A stretch of 64,000 nt of DNA from assembly GCF_003149245.1 (NCBI RefSeq), contig NZ_QGDL01000017.1, positions 60,154-124,153 on the forward strand, given 5' to 3'. Below are positions 34,101 to 42,456 of this stretch, piece by piece. The notes beneath the pieces are model-generated. The model was not told the origin of the DNA. It made no database searches and saw nothing but the letters and a program-made list of their open reading frames with translations. Positions within the stretch are counted from its first letter, which is position 1. The number at the start of each line of letters is the position of its first letter. This DNA is from Faecalicatena orotica (lineage in GTDB: Bacteria > Bacillota > Clostridia > Lachnospirales > Lachnospiraceae). The position numbers and the translations under genes are program-made.

Positions 34101-35643
34101 GAAGAACGCCAATAAGTATGCGAGGATTTCTGTTAAATTAGTCTCCGAGGCAGGTGTGGGAACCGTCGCGGCGGGAGTTGCAAAGGCGGGGGCGCAGGTC
34201 ATCCTGATTTCCGGATATGACGGCGGAACAGGGGCGGCACCTCAGAGTTCTATCTATAATGCAGGACTGCCGTGGGAGCTTGGACTGGCGGAAACACATC
34301 AGACACTGCTGATGAACGGGCTTCGTGACCGGGTCATGATTGAGACAGACGGAAAGCTGATGAGCGGCCGCGACGTCGCCATTGCGGCACTGCTCGGGGC
34401 AGAAGAATTTGGATTTGCCACGGCACCGCTTGTAACGATGGGGTGTGTGATGATGCGTGTCTGCAATCTGGATACCTGCCCTGTAGGGGTTGCCACCCAG
34501 AATCCGGAGCTTCGGAAACGATTCCGTGGAAAACCGGAGTATGTTGTAAACTTCATGAGATTCATTGCCGGGGAACTGAGGGAATACATGGCCCGGCTCG
34601 GAGTGCGTACACTGGATGAGATGACAGGCCGCACGGATCTGCTGAAGGTGAAGGCGCATGCACAAAATCCAAAAGCATCCCAGATCGACCTGAGCGCCAT
34701 TTTGAATAATCCATTTGCAGCAGAAGGCAAAGAAAGAATCTTCAATCCGGATAAGGTTTACCAGTTCCATCTGGAGGATACAAAGGATGAGAAAATCCTG
34801 CTGGGAAAACTGAAGAAGGCTGTAGAGCGAAAGGAAAAAGCCACTGTCGATGTGGCCGTGACGAATACGGACCGTGCCTTTGGTACAATACTGGGGGCGG
34901 AAATCACAAGACAGCACCATCACGGACTGGATGAAGATACCATCACGGTAAACTGCGAAGGAGCAGGAGGACAGAGCTTCGGGGCATTTATCCCGAAGGG
35001 ACTGACACTGAAGCTTTGCGGTGACTGTAACGATTATATGGGCAAGGGACTGTCAGGTGGAAAACTAATACTCTATCCTCCAAAACAGAGGAACTACAGG
35101 GCGGATGAAAACGTGATTGTGGGAAATGTCGCCCTTTATGGTGCGACAGGCGGTAAAGCCTATATCAGCGGTGTTGCAGGAGAACGCTTTGCCGTTCGTA
35201 ATTCCGGGGCTTATGCAGTTGTGGAAGGTGTGGGAGAACATGGCTGTGAGTATATGACCGGAGGCCGTGTAGTAGTCTTAGGACGGACGGGAAAGAACTT
35301 TGCGGCAGGCATGAGCGGCGGTGTGGCCTATGTTCTGGATGAGGAAAATGAATTATATAAAAACTTGAATAAAGAGATGATCTCGATTGAAAATGTGGAG
35401 ACAAAACCGGACATTCAGGAACTCCGCCAGATGATCACCGGGCATGTTGAGGCAACGGCTTCAGAGAAAGGAATGGAAATACTGGAGCATTTTGAAACAT
35501 ACATTCCTAAGTTTAAAAAGATCATTCCAAATGACTATAAGAAGATGATAATGATAGCAGCCAGACTGGAAGAACAGGGAATGAAACCGGAAGAGGCACA
35601 GCTGGAAGCATTCAATGAAAATTTCCAGAAGGGAGGAATGTAA
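31105..35643 (+). CDS. gltB: Glutamate synthase, large subunit
   Basis: 1512 aa, normal for the NADPH-type large subunit. It makes glutamate from glutamine and 2-oxoglutarate. The N-terminal glutaminase nucleophile is Cys17 in FEHDNCGIGAVV after a short propeptide. The FMN-binding synthase domain includes KPGEGGHLPARKVYPWIAKT and ISGYDGGTGAAPQSS. The 3Fe-4S cluster cysteines are in VCNLDTCPVGVATQN. The C-terminal GXGXG beta-helix has repeats such as GGQSFGAFIPKGL and YMTGGRVVVLGRTG. GGAGG lies before ATG 31105. It is followed after 3 bases by gltD. Confidence 0.97.
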   Translation: MRTEEGLYRQQFEHDNCGIGAVVNSKGIKSHKTVENALKIVERLEHRAGKDAEGETGDGVGILLQISHRFFSKACKQEGIEIGGEREYGIAMLFLPQDELECSQAKKMFEIIVEKEGMEFLGFRKVPVCPGVLGHKARAKMPDIVQAFVKKPEHVEKGLMFDRMLYIARRVFEQSNDTTYVASMSSRTIVYKGMFLVDQLRTFYTDLQDEDYESAIATVHSRFSTNTDPSWERAHPNRLIVHNGEINTIRGNADKMLAREETMASDYMKDQLHKVLPVVDTRGSDSSMLDNTLEFLVMNGMDLPLAVMITIPEPWANNQTISQDKRDFYQYYATMMEPWDGPASILFSDGDVMGAVLDRNGLRPSRYYITKDGDIILSSEVGVIPVPEEEIVVKERLHPGKLLLVDTVKGRIFSDEEVKEIYAKKQPYGEWLDSNLLELKDLKIPNQRVEEYRGEELTRMQKAFGYTYEEYRQSIYSMALNGSEGTSAMGADTPLAVLSEKHQPLFNYFKQLFAQVTNPPIDAIREEIVTCTTVYVGRDGNLLKEQPLNCQVLKINNPILTNTDMLKIKNMNVKGFKVEVVPITYYKSSRLDRAIDRLFVEVDKAYKDGANILVLSDRGVDENHIAMPSLLAVSAVHQYLVKTKKRTALSIILESGEPREVHHFAALLGYGACAVNPYIAQDTIKELIDNKMLDKDYYAAVDDYTYAVTHGIVKIASKMGISTIQSYLGAKIFEAVGISAGVIDKYFTGTVSRVGGITLKDIEKDVDLNHSRAFDPLGLPVDLELKSMGIHKSRSEGEAHRYNPQTIHTLQESTKRGDYDLFKQYTKMVDSEQSGYLRSLMDFAYPEEGIPLEEVESVDEIVKRFKTGAMSYGSISEEAHETLAVAMNILHGKSNTGEGGESEERLDSAGSEVDRCSAIKQVASGRFGVTSRYLVSAREIQIKMAQGAKPGEGGHLPARKVYPWIAKTRHSTPGVSLISPPPHHDIYSIEDLAELIYDLKNANKYARISVKLVSEAGVGTVAAGVAKAGAQVILISGYDGGTGAAPQSSIYNAGLPWELGLAETHQTLLMNGLRDRVMIETDGKLMSGRDVAIAALLGAEEFGFATAPLVTMGCVMMRVCNLDTCPVGVATQNPELRKRFRGKPEYVVNFMRFIAGELREYMARLGVRTLDEMTGRTDLLKVKAHAQNPKASQIDLSAILNNPFAAEGKERIFNPDKVYQFHLEDTKDEKILLGKLKKAVERKEKATVDVAVTNTDRAFGTILGAEITRQHHHGLDEDTITVNCEGAGGQSFGAFIPKGLTLKLCGDCNDYMGKGLSGGKLILYPPKQRNYRADENVIVGNVALYGATGGKAYISGVAGERFAVRNSGAYAVVEGVGEHGCEYMTGGRVVVLGRTGKNFAAGMSGGVAYVLDEENELYKNLNKEMISIENVETKPDIQELRQMITGHVEATASEKGMEILEHFETYIPKFKKIIPNDYKKMIMIAARLEEQGMKPEEAQLEAFNENFQKGGM

Positions 35644-35646
35644 AAA

Positions 35647-37131
35647 ATGGGAAAACCGACAGGATTTATAGAATATGATAGAAAATATGCAGGGATGGAG
35701 GAACCGAAAAAGAGAGTCCGGCACTTCCGGGAATTTAAGAACTACCTGCCTGAGGAAGAACAGCAGAAGCAGGGGGCACGCTGTATGGACTGCGGAGTTC
35801 CGTTCTGCCAGTCAGGCGCGATGCTTGGCGGGATGGTTTCCGGCTGCCCCCTGCACAATCTTGTGCCGGAAACAAATGATCTCGTATATCAGGGTAAATG
35901 GAAGCAGGCGTACCTGCGCCTGTCACAGACACTCTGTTTTCCCGAGTTTACATCCAAGGTGTGTCCAGCGCTGTGCGAAGCTGCCTGTACCTGCAACCTG
36001 CACGGGGAACCAGTGGGAACGAAAGAGATCGAGCATGCCATTATTGACCGTGCATTTGCAAACGGGTGGGTGAAGCCCCAGATTCCGGCAGTCCGTACGG
36101 GAAAGAAAGTGGCTGTAGTCGGAAGCGGTCCGGCTGGACTTGCGTGTGCCCAGCAGTTAAACAAGAGGGGACACCTCGTAACTGTATTTGAAAAAAGTGA
36201 CCGCGTCGGGGGCCTGCTCAGATATGGGATTCCTAATATGAAGCTGGAGAAAGAGGTCATTGACCGCAGAATCCGTCTCATGGAGGAGGAAGGGATTACA
36301 TTCAAAACGGGGGTAGATATCGGAAAGGACGTGATGCCTGCCGAACTGAAGGCAGGATATGACAGAGTCGTGCTTTGCTGTGGAGCATCCAGTCCGCGGG
36401 ACATTAAGGTGCCGGGGAGAGAACTGAAAGGAATCTATTTTGCGGTAGACTTCCTGGGGGCAGTGACGAAGGAACTTCTGGATTCCGATTTCGGGAAGGC
36501 GCCTTATCATCTGGCGAAAAACAAGAATGTGCTTGTAATAGGCGGAGGCGATACTGGAAACGACTGTGTAGGCACTGCCATCCGGCTTGGTGCAAAATCT
36601 GTTACCCAGCTGGAAATGATGCCGCAGGCACCTGATACAAGGACGGCAGATAACCCGTGGCCACAATGGCCCCGTGTTTTAAAGACTGATTACGGGCAGG
36701 AGGAGGCCGCGGCATTATTTGGAAGAGACCCACGTATATATCAGACAACGGTGGCTTCGTTTACAGGAAATAAGAAAGGAGAAGTGGCACAGGCAGTGAC
36801 AGTCAGCCTGAAACCGGTTAAGGATAAGAAAACCGGCAGGTTGAATATGGTTACGGTTGAAGGCAGCGAGAAAACGGTGTCTGCCGATCTTGTCCTGATT
36901 GCGGTAGGATTTACCGGGAGTGAGGCTTATGTCACAGAAGCTTTTCAGGTAGGAACAGATGGGCGCAATAATGTAAAGACAAAGGCAGAGCAGTATGAAA
37001 CATCCGTCCCGGGGGTATTTACCGCGGGAGATATGCACAGAGGCCAGTCACTGGTTGTGTGGGCAATCAGGGAAGGACGTGAAGCGGCCAAAGCGGTGGA
37101 TACATCACTGATGGGTTATTCGAACCTATAA
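35647..37131 (+). CDS. gltD: Glutamate synthase, small subunit
   Basis: 494 aa. It passes electrons from NAD(P)H via FAD and two 4Fe-4S clusters to GltB. N-terminal cluster cysteines are in ARCMDCGVPFC, CPLHN and CPALCEAACTC; the FAD-binding motif is VAVVGSGPAGLACAQQL (near residue 155) and the NADPH-binding motif VLVIGGGDTGNDC (near 295). A C-terminal FAD motif (PGVFTAGDMHRGQSLVVWAI) completes the fold. It starts 3 bases after gltB with GGGAGGA inside the end of gltB. It overlaps the convergent pseudouridine synthase gene by 6 bases. Confidence 0.96.
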   Translation: MGKPTGFIEYDRKYAGMEEPKKRVRHFREFKNYLPEEEQQKQGARCMDCGVPFCQSGAMLGGMVSGCPLHNLVPETNDLVYQGKWKQAYLRLSQTLCFPEFTSKVCPALCEAACTCNLHGEPVGTKEIEHAIIDRAFANGWVKPQIPAVRTGKKVAVVGSGPAGLACAQQLNKRGHLVTVFEKSDRVGGLLRYGIPNMKLEKEVIDRRIRLMEEEGITFKTGVDIGKDVMPAELKAGYDRVVLCCGASSPRDIKVPGRELKGIYFAVDFLGAVTKELLDSDFGKAPYHLAKNKNVLVIGGGDTGNDCVGTAIRLGAKSVTQLEMMPQAPDTRTADNPWPQWPRVLKTDYGQEEAAALFGRDPRIYQTTVASFTGNKKGEVAQAVTVSLKPVKDKKTGRLNMVTVEGSEKTVSADLVLIAVGFTGSEAYVTEAFQVGTDGRNNVKTKAEQYETSVPGVFTAGDMHRGQSLVVWAIREGREAAKAVDTSLMGYSNL

Positions 37132-38025
37132 TACGGACGGCGTGAAAATCTGCTGCATATCGTCGGGCAGAGGTGCAGTAAAACACATGTCTTCTCCGGT
37201 TATGGGATGCCGGAAGGACAGGCGGTGGGAATGCAGCGCCTGTCTGTGGATATATTCCATATCCGGGTTATAAAGATAATCACCAACTAACGGGAAACCC
37301 AGATATTTCATATGAATGCGTATCTGGTGGGTGCGGCCTGTCTCCAGCTCGAGGGAGACAAGGCTGTGCCCATTTTTTTCATCGACAACTTTATAGTGTG
37401 TCACGGCATTTTCTCCATTTTCAAAATCAACGATTCTCTCGATGATGGAACCAGATTTTCTGGATAAAGGCGCATTGATCGTTCCTTCTGGAGGTGTAAC
37501 CTGTCCGCGGACAACGGCCAGATATTCCCTTCTGATTTCCTTTCGGACCGCCATGCCAGAAAGGATGCTGGAACTGAGCATGTGCTTTGCGATGACTGTG
37601 AGTCCGGAGGTATCGCGGTCCAGACGGTTTGTGCAGCGGAAGATAAAAGGCTTCCCCTGGGACTGGTAATACCATGCAAGGCCATTGGCGAGAGAATTCG
37701 TGTAGTTGTTCATAGATGGGTGAATCGGCATACCGGCGGCTTTATTGATGACGATAATATCTTCATCCTCGTAAACGATATTCAGCGGAAGCTGCACCGG
37801 GGGGATGTTTTCAGAGGACTCTGCCTCTTTTATATGGACCGTCAGAATATCACCGGTGCTTAACTTCTGTTTCAGATAGTACCATTCACCGTTTACAAGG
37901 ATACTCTGCTCCATCTTCTTTAAATCCGTAAAATTCTGTCTGGAATATCCGTAATGCTTCAGATATTGTTCTATGCGCAGGCCGTTTTCCGCCTCTTTTA
38001 TGTGGTAGGTTAAAACTCTTTCCAT
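37126..38025 (-). CDS. RluA/RluD-family 23S rRNA pseudouridine synthase
   Basis: 299 aa. An N-terminal S4-like RNA-binding domain (LRIEQYLKHYGYSRQNFTDL) precedes the catalytic domain. The catalytic Asp lies in RLDRDTSGLTVIAKH near residue 137. Further family motifs are TGRTHQIRIHMKYLGFPLVG near 225 and HRLSFRHPIT. Modifies uridines in large rRNA; which positions cannot be told (RluC/RluD subfamilies are not distinguishable by eye). GGAG precedes ATG 38025. Convergent with gltD, no terminator between them. Confidence 0.9.
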   Translation of the reverse strand: MERVLTYHIKEAENGLRIEQYLKHYGYSRQNFTDLKKMEQSILVNGEWYYLKQKLSTGDILTVHIKEAESSENIPPVQLPLNIVYEDEDIIVINKAAGMPIHPSMNNYTNSLANGLAWYYQSQGKPFIFRCTNRLDRDTSGLTVIAKHMLSSSILSGMAVRKEIRREYLAVVRGQVTPPEGTINAPLSRKSGSIIERIVDFENGENAVTHYKVVDEKNGHSLVSLELETGRTHQIRIHMKYLGFPLVGDYLYNPDMEYIHRQALHSHRLSFRHPITGEDMCFTAPLPDDMQQIFTPSVL

Positions 38026-38140
38026 TTTGTTTCTCCGATTCTTAAACTGGCTTTAATTACCTGAATAGTATACCAGTTTCAGGGAAAGATGCATATGATA
38101 AGTTCTAAAGAAATCTTAAGAATTATATTTCGTTATTTTA

Positions 38141-38169
38141 TTGACAATCAACCGGAAAGGTGGTATATT
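38141..38169 (+). promoter_or_regulatory. Promoter of the riboswitch-controlled transcript
   Basis: A consensus TTGACA (38141-38146) and TATATT (38164-38169) separated by 17 bases. Transcription would start near 38176, just before the aptamer. Confidence 0.85.
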
Positions 38170-38182
38170 TCAAGACAAGCAA

Positions 38183-38276
38183 GTAAAAGGGAGTAGCCGA
38201 ACACCGAAAGGTGGGTTTGAAACCGTCACCCGATACCGAGAGGTATCCGTATCAAATGAGATGTGCAAGACTTTTA
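38183..38276 (+). ncRNA. yybP-ykoY family (manganese-sensing) riboswitch
   Basis: The aptamer opens with AAAAGGGAGTAGC and closes with GCAAGACTTTT, matching the conserved ends of the yybP-ykoY aptamer (in the L. lactis example AAAGGGGAGUAGC ... GCAAGACCUUU). Between them are hairpins CACCGAAAGGTG and GATACCGAGAGGTATC. The 3' strand of the closing helix is shared with the terminator, so ligand binding would prevent termination: an ON switch for Mn2+. It controls the 152-aa gene and yccF. Identification is by conserved sequence seen by eye. Confidence 0.82.
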
Positions 38277-38312
38277 TTGCGGCAGACATGTCGTGAATAA
38301 GGGTCTTTTTTA
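38267..38312 (+). terminator. Riboswitch expression-platform terminator
   Basis: AAGACTTTTATT (38267-38278) pairs with AATAAGGGTCTT (38296-38307, two G-U pairs), followed by a T run. It overlaps the aptamer closing strand by about 10 bases, so the two structures exclude each other. Confidence 0.85.
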
Positions 38313-38378
38313 TTTCACAGAAATCTCTGAAGATACACCTGTCTGCTGCATAAGAAGAGCACCGGAAAGGAGATTCTA

Positions 38379-38837
38379 ATGATGAGAGAAAAGGAAAACA
38401 TTGTGGAAATGAATGAGGCGATTATCGCCGGGAAGAAAGCCCTGAACAGCATGAGGGCGGCGAAAGAGGCTTTGAACAGCGCCGGAAACTGGGGCGTTGC
38501 AGATTTACTTGGAGGTGGCTTCCTTGTTGATCTGGTAAAGCACTCCAAACTGGATGATGCAGGAGAAAGGCTGGAGGAGGCAAGATGTCATTTAGAACTT
38601 TTTCAATGTGAACTAAAAGACATCGAACTGCCATATAATTTTACAATACAGATAGATGACTTCCTTACATTTGCTGATTTCTTTTTTGATGGTATTATTG
38701 CAGACTGGCTTGTACAGTCTAAGATTAACGAGGCGAAGGATGAATTAAATTACGCGATAGAACGTGTGGAGCAGATGGTTGCGGACCTGATGAAATGGGA
38801 GAAGCAGCTGATGCTCGGAAAGGAGGCTGAGGCTTAA
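38379..38837 (+). CDS. Helical cytoplasmic protein under Mn riboswitch control, 152 aa
   Basis: Not recognised. It is rich in helix-forming residues, with likely coiled coils at about 8-35 (NEAIIAGKKALNSMRAAKEA) and 108-145 (INEAKDELNYAIERVEQMVA). A glycine-rich hinge (WGVADLLGGGFLVDL) lies between, and a hydrophobic patch (FLTFADFFFDGIIADWL) near 88-105. No signal peptide. AAAGGAG lies 6 bases before the first of two adjacent ATGs, so I take 38379. Its stop overlaps the yccF start (TAATG), implying linked function. A metal-related or stress-related membrane-associated role is possible but unproven. Confidence 0.82.
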   Translation: MMREKENIVEMNEAIIAGKKALNSMRAAKEALNSAGNWGVADLLGGGFLVDLVKHSKLDDAGERLEEARCHLELFQCELKDIELPYNFTIQIDDFLTFADFFFDGIIADWLVQSKINEAKDELNYAIERVEQMVADLMKWEKQLMLGKEAEA

Positions 38838-39196
38838 TGGGATGTCTGGGAAATGTTTTGTGGTTTATATTTGGAGGCTGTATCAGCGGACTGAGCTGGA
38901 TGCTCGCAGGAGTGTTGTGGTGTATTTCGATCGTCGGGATACCGGTTGGGATGCAGTGTTTTAAGTTTGCGGCACTTAGCTTTTTCCCGTTTGGGAAGGA
39001 AGTCCATTATGGCGGGGGAGCGGGGTCCATGCTTCTGAACATTATCTGGATGATCGTATCCGGGATACCGCTGGCATTGGAATCACTGGTTATTGGTGCA
39101 CTGCTCTGCGTGACAATTGTGGGAATTCCATTTGGAATGCAGCAGTTTAAACTGGCAAAGCTGGCGCTGATGCCGTTTGGATCGGAAGTATATTAA
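38837..39196 (+). CDS. yccF: YccF domain membrane protein
   Basis: 119 aa with two similar halves, each with a hydrophobic hairpin and the motif VGIPxGMQxFKxAxLxxxPFG (residues 32-52 and 95-115). This internal duplication and motif define the YccF (DUF307) family of small inner-membrane proteins of unknown function. It is translationally coupled to the preceding gene and should be co-regulated by the manganese riboswitch. Confidence 0.9.
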   Translation: MGCLGNVLWFIFGGCISGLSWMLAGVLWCISIVGIPVGMQCFKFAALSFFPFGKEVHYGGGAGSMLLNIIWMIVSGIPLALESLVIGALLCVTIVGIPFGMQQFKLAKLALMPFGSEVY

Positions 39197-39203
39197 GATA
39201 GAC

Positions 39204-39262
39204 AAAACACAGTATGGCTGTAATCTCTGGATGAGGTTACAGCCATACTATGTTTTAGTTTT
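39204..39262 (+). terminator. Terminator after yccF
   Basis: A long imperfect stem with ACAGTATGGCTGTAA against TTACAGCCATACTATGT, bounded by AAAAC/GTTTT and followed by AGTTTTAG. Confidence 0.85.
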
Positions 39263-39308
39263 AGTAAAACAATTTATCATTTAAAGAAGGAAAACATAGG
39301 TAAATGTG

Positions 39309-39338
39309 TTGTAAAGGAAAGGGGATTTCCTGTATAAT
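39309..39338 (+). promoter_or_regulatory. tex promoter
   Basis: TTGTAA (39309-39314) and perfect TATAAT (39333-39338) with an 18-base spacer, about 60 bases upstream of the tex start. Confidence 0.7.
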
Positions 39339-39398
39339 AGAAAGCGTTATGATTCTTTGAGTCATATGCCAGGAGTAAAAAGGAGAGGTACAGATTAT

Positions 39399-41549
39399 AT
39401 GGACATTAATCAGAGATTGACAGAAGAACTGGATGTGAAGCGCTGGCAGATAGACGCGGCGGTTAATTTAATTGATGAGGGAAACACGATTCCCTTTATC
39501 TCGCGTTATAGAAAAGAAGTGACAGGTTCCCTGGACGATGAGCAGCTTCGAAAGCTGTATGAACGCCTGATTTATCTGCGGAACCTTGAGGAGAAAAAGG
39601 AGCAGGTATTATCCAGCATTGAGGAACAGGGGAAGCTGACGGCGGAATTGAAAGCGCAGATTCTGGCGGCGGAGACTTTGGTTGTCGTGGAGGATTTATA
39701 CCGTCCATACCGGCCGAAGAGAAGGACGCGCGCGACGATTGCGAAAGAGAAGGGGCTGGAGCCGCTTGCGGCGGTGATTACATTGCAGCAGACAAAAGTC
39801 CCGCTTGAAAAGGAAGCAGAAAAGTATCTTTCAGAAGAGAAGGGCGTCAAGAGTGTGGAAGATGCGATTGCCGGGGCAAAGGACATCATCGCCGAATCCA
39901 TTTCTGATGAAGCAGATTACAGAAGCTGGATCAGGAAGATTACGATGCAGAAAGGGAAACTGATTTCTGTGGCAAAGGATGCGGAAGCTGAGTCTGTATA
40001 TGAAATGTATTATGAGTTTGAGGAGGCTGTCGGCAAGCTTGCGGGGCACAGGATACTTGCTTTAAACCGCGGTGAGAAGGAAAAGATACTGGCGGTGAAG
40101 ATTGATGCTCCGGAAGAAGATATTATCCGTTATCTGGAAAAGAAAACGATTATCAGGGAAAACCCGTATACGACACCAGTGTTAAAAGAGGTGGCTGAGG
40201 ACAGTTATAAGCGTCTGATCGCCCCGGCCATAGAAAGAGAAATCAGGAATGAACTCACGGAAAGGGCCGAGGATGGAGCAATCGAGGTGTTTGGCAAGAA
40301 CCTGCACCAGCTTCTGATGCAGCCGCCGATTACAGGGCAGGTAGTGCTCGGATGGGACCCGGCCTTCCGTACAGGCTGTAAGCTGGCCGTTGTAGATGAG
40401 ACAGGAAAGGTGCTTGGCACGACAGTCATATATCCGACAGCCCCGACCACACCGCAGAAGATAAAGGCATCGAAGGACCTTTTAAAGAAGATCATAGAGA
40501 AGTACCATATCACATTGATTTCTCTTGGAAACGGGACGGCTTCCAGAGAGTCTGAACAGATTATTGTGGAGCTTCTGAAGGAGATTCCACAGAAGGTCCA
40601 GTATGTCATTGTAAATGAGGCAGGAGCATCTGTATATTCGGCAAGTAAACTGGCATCTGAAGAATTTCCTAAGTTCGATGTCGGACAGAGAAGCGCGGCT
40701 TCTATCGCGAGAAGGCTTCAGGACCCGCTGGCAGAGCTTGTTAAGATTGATCCGAAGTCAATCGGGGTCGGCCAGTACCAGCACGATATGAACCAGAAAA
40801 AGCTGGGTGAATCCTTAAATGGTGTTGTTGAAGACTGTGTGAATAAAGTCGGGGTCGATCTGAACACGGCTTCTGCACCGCTTCTTTCCTACATTTCCGG
40901 CATTACGGGGACGATTGCAAAGAATATTGTGACATATAGAGAAGAAAACGGAAGGTTTACGAGCAGAAAAGAATTGCTGAAGGTAGCAAAGCTGGGGCCG
41001 AAAGCGTTTGAGCAGTGCGCTGGATTCATGAGAATAATGGATGGGAAAAATCCGCTCGATGCGACAGGTGTCCATCCGGAGTCCTATGAAGCGGCGGAAA
41101 AACTTCTGCAAAAGCAGGGATTTAAGCCGGAAGACATTACCGGCGGCAACCTGACAGGGCTTTCTCTGACGATCAGAGATTATAAGGAGCTGGCGGAAGA
41201 ACTCGGAATCGGAGAGATTACATTGAGGGACATTGTCAAAGAACTGGAGAAGCCGGCACGCGATCCACGTGATGAGATGCCGAAGCCGATCCTGCGTACA
41301 GACGTGCTTGACATGAAGGACCTCAAGGAAGGCATGGTTCTCAAAGGAACCGTGCGCAACGTCATTGATTTTGGTGTGTTTGTGGATATCGGGGTGCATC
41401 AGGACGGTTTGGTCCACATCTCGCAGATCACGGACAGATACATTAAACATCCCTTGGAAGCTGTAAGTGTTGGTGATATCGTGGATGTCAAGGTTATGAG
41501 CGTAGATTTGAAGAAGAAGAGAATTCAGCTGACGATGAGAGGCATATAA
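39399..41549 (+). CDS. tex: Tex family RNA-binding transcription accessory protein
   Basis: 716 aa, normal size. An N-terminal helical Tex domain begins MDINQRLTEELDVKRWQIDA and includes IPFISRYRKEVTGSLDDEQL. A YqgF/RNaseH-like core has LGWDPAFRTGCKLAVVD near residue 320. Helix-hairpin-helix motifs follow (NTASAPLLSYISGITGTIAK), then a C-terminal S1 domain (GMVLKGTVRNVIDFGVFVDI, then HQDGLVHISQI). Tex proteins bind nucleic acid and influence transcription and stress tolerance. I start at ATG 39399 (AGGAGAGG upstream); the frame extends 14 codons further without homology. Monocistronic. Confidence 0.95.
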   Translation: MDINQRLTEELDVKRWQIDAAVNLIDEGNTIPFISRYRKEVTGSLDDEQLRKLYERLIYLRNLEEKKEQVLSSIEEQGKLTAELKAQILAAETLVVVEDLYRPYRPKRRTRATIAKEKGLEPLAAVITLQQTKVPLEKEAEKYLSEEKGVKSVEDAIAGAKDIIAESISDEADYRSWIRKITMQKGKLISVAKDAEAESVYEMYYEFEEAVGKLAGHRILALNRGEKEKILAVKIDAPEEDIIRYLEKKTIIRENPYTTPVLKEVAEDSYKRLIAPAIEREIRNELTERAEDGAIEVFGKNLHQLLMQPPITGQVVLGWDPAFRTGCKLAVVDETGKVLGTTVIYPTAPTTPQKIKASKDLLKKIIEKYHITLISLGNGTASRESEQIIVELLKEIPQKVQYVIVNEAGASVYSASKLASEEFPKFDVGQRSAASIARRLQDPLAELVKIDPKSIGVGQYQHDMNQKKLGESLNGVVEDCVNKVGVDLNTASAPLLSYISGITGTIAKNIVTYREENGRFTSRKELLKVAKLGPKAFEQCAGFMRIMDGKNPLDATGVHPESYEAAEKLLQKQGFKPEDITGGNLTGLSLTIRDYKELAEELGIGEITLRDIVKELEKPARDPRDEMPKPILRTDVLDMKDLKEGMVLKGTVRNVIDFGVFVDIGVHQDGLVHISQITDRYIKHPLEAVSVGDIVDVKVMSVDLKKKRIQLTMRGI

Positions 41550-41561
41550 GTTAAGAATTTT

Positions 41562-41608
41562 GAGGGCCATCCATACCGGTATAATCCGGTGCGGATGGCC
41601 CTCTTTTA
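41562..41608 (+). terminator. Terminator after tex
   Basis: GAGGGCCATCC (41562-41572) pairs perfectly with GGATGGCCCTC (41593-41603), with an inner ACCGG/CCGGT stem, followed by TTTT. Confidence 0.92.
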
Positions 41609-41638
41609 TGAAAAAAACCATTAGTGGACAATCATGTG

Positions 41639-42202
41639 CTAATTTCCCATGCGGTGAACTGCATTTTTAAGTTTGGGCCCGAGAATGCATGCGACGATGA
41701 TTTTGATTATGTCGCCGGGCAGGTAAGGCAGGACCCCTACGGACAGGGCGGCGAAGAAAGACAATTCCATCTGTGCCGCGAGCCAGACTGTACCGAACAG
41801 GTAGCAGATGAGGGAACCGAGCACCATGCCGACAGCAGCAAAGGATAGCTTGCCCGGAAAATGGTCGACAAAATATCCGGTAATAATCGCTACAAAAATA
41901 TACCCGATCAGATACCCGCCGGTAGGTCCGGCAAATTTACCGAGGCCCCCGCTGAATCCGGAGAAAACAGGAAGTCCCACAGCGCCGAGCAGCAGATAAA
42001 TGAGTAAACTGACCGTGCTTAATTTCATGCCCAGTACAAAGACAGATATGTAAATGACAAGGGTGGCCAGTGAAAGCGGCACCGGACTGAATGGCAGCGG
42101 AATGGTAAATGGCGCCAGTATGCAGATGACGGCGGTCATGACCCCGATCAGGGTAAGCTGTTTTGTGGTGACAAATGTTTTCTTGGCTGATGTCTGTTCC
42201 AT
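41639..42202 (-). CDS. bioY: Biotin transporter substrate-binding subunit BioY
   Basis: 187 aa, six membrane helices. Motifs GAVGLPVFSGFSGGLGKFAG PTGGYLIGY and LPGDIIKIIVACILG are diagnostic of BioY, the S-component of energy-coupling-factor biotin importers. No ATPase or T-component gene is adjacent, so it probably shares a general ECF module encoded elsewhere. ATG 42202 has GAAAGGA upstream; the frame extends nine codons further. The promoter is overlapped by a BirA box, so expression should fall when biotin is plentiful. Confidence 0.95.
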   Translation of the reverse strand: MEQTSAKKTFVTTKQLTLIGVMTAVICILAPFTIPLPFSPVPLSLATLVIYISVFVLGMKLSTVSLLIYLLLGAVGLPVFSGFSGGLGKFAGPTGGYLIGYIFVAIITGYFVDHFPGKLSFAAVGMVLGSLICYLFGTVWLAAQMELSFFAALSVGVLPYLPGDIIKIIVACILGPKLKNAVHRMGN

Positions 42203-42243
42203 GTTTGTATTCCTTTCGTGTCTGTTCATTTTTATCTGTTGCC

Positions 42244-42298
42244 AGTATAAATCAAATAGAAGGAATTGTCAACCATAATATATATAATGGTTAACAAT
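42244..42298 (-). promoter_or_regulatory. bioY promoter with BirA biotin operator
   Basis: On the minus strand TTGACA (42272-42267) and TATACT (42249-42244) have a 17-base spacer. The palindrome ATTGTCAACC (42265-42274) - 14 bases - GGTTAACAAT (42289-42298) matches the BirA box (TTGTTAACC...GGTTAACAA type) and covers the -35. Confidence 0.92.
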
Positions 42299-42367
42299 AA
42301 AGGATCCTGCAATGAACTTATATTGGAAATCTACTTAAATAATGAGATTTGTATAAGATCTGACTCC

Positions 42368-42396
42368 TTTGATAGACAGTAAATTCTGCATATGAT
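42368..42396 (+). promoter_or_regulatory. Promoter candidate for the GGDEF-EAL gene
   Basis: TTTGAT (42368-42373) and TATGAT (42391-42396) with a 17-base spacer, 61 bases before the start codon. Two mismatches in total. Confidence 0.5.
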
Positions 42397-42456
42397 AGAA
42401 TAAAAGAAGTTGTTTATAGAAAAATATTTCATGAGGGGATTGGCAGGTGTATAAGG

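Noticed and set aside
34138..34923. 261-codon minus-strand frame inside gltB
   Set aside because: Entirely within a well-conserved GltB region, with no start signals; a shadow frame.
40815..41621. 268-codon minus-strand frame opposite tex
   Set aside because: Covers the conserved HhH and S1 coding region of tex and its terminator; no ribosome site.
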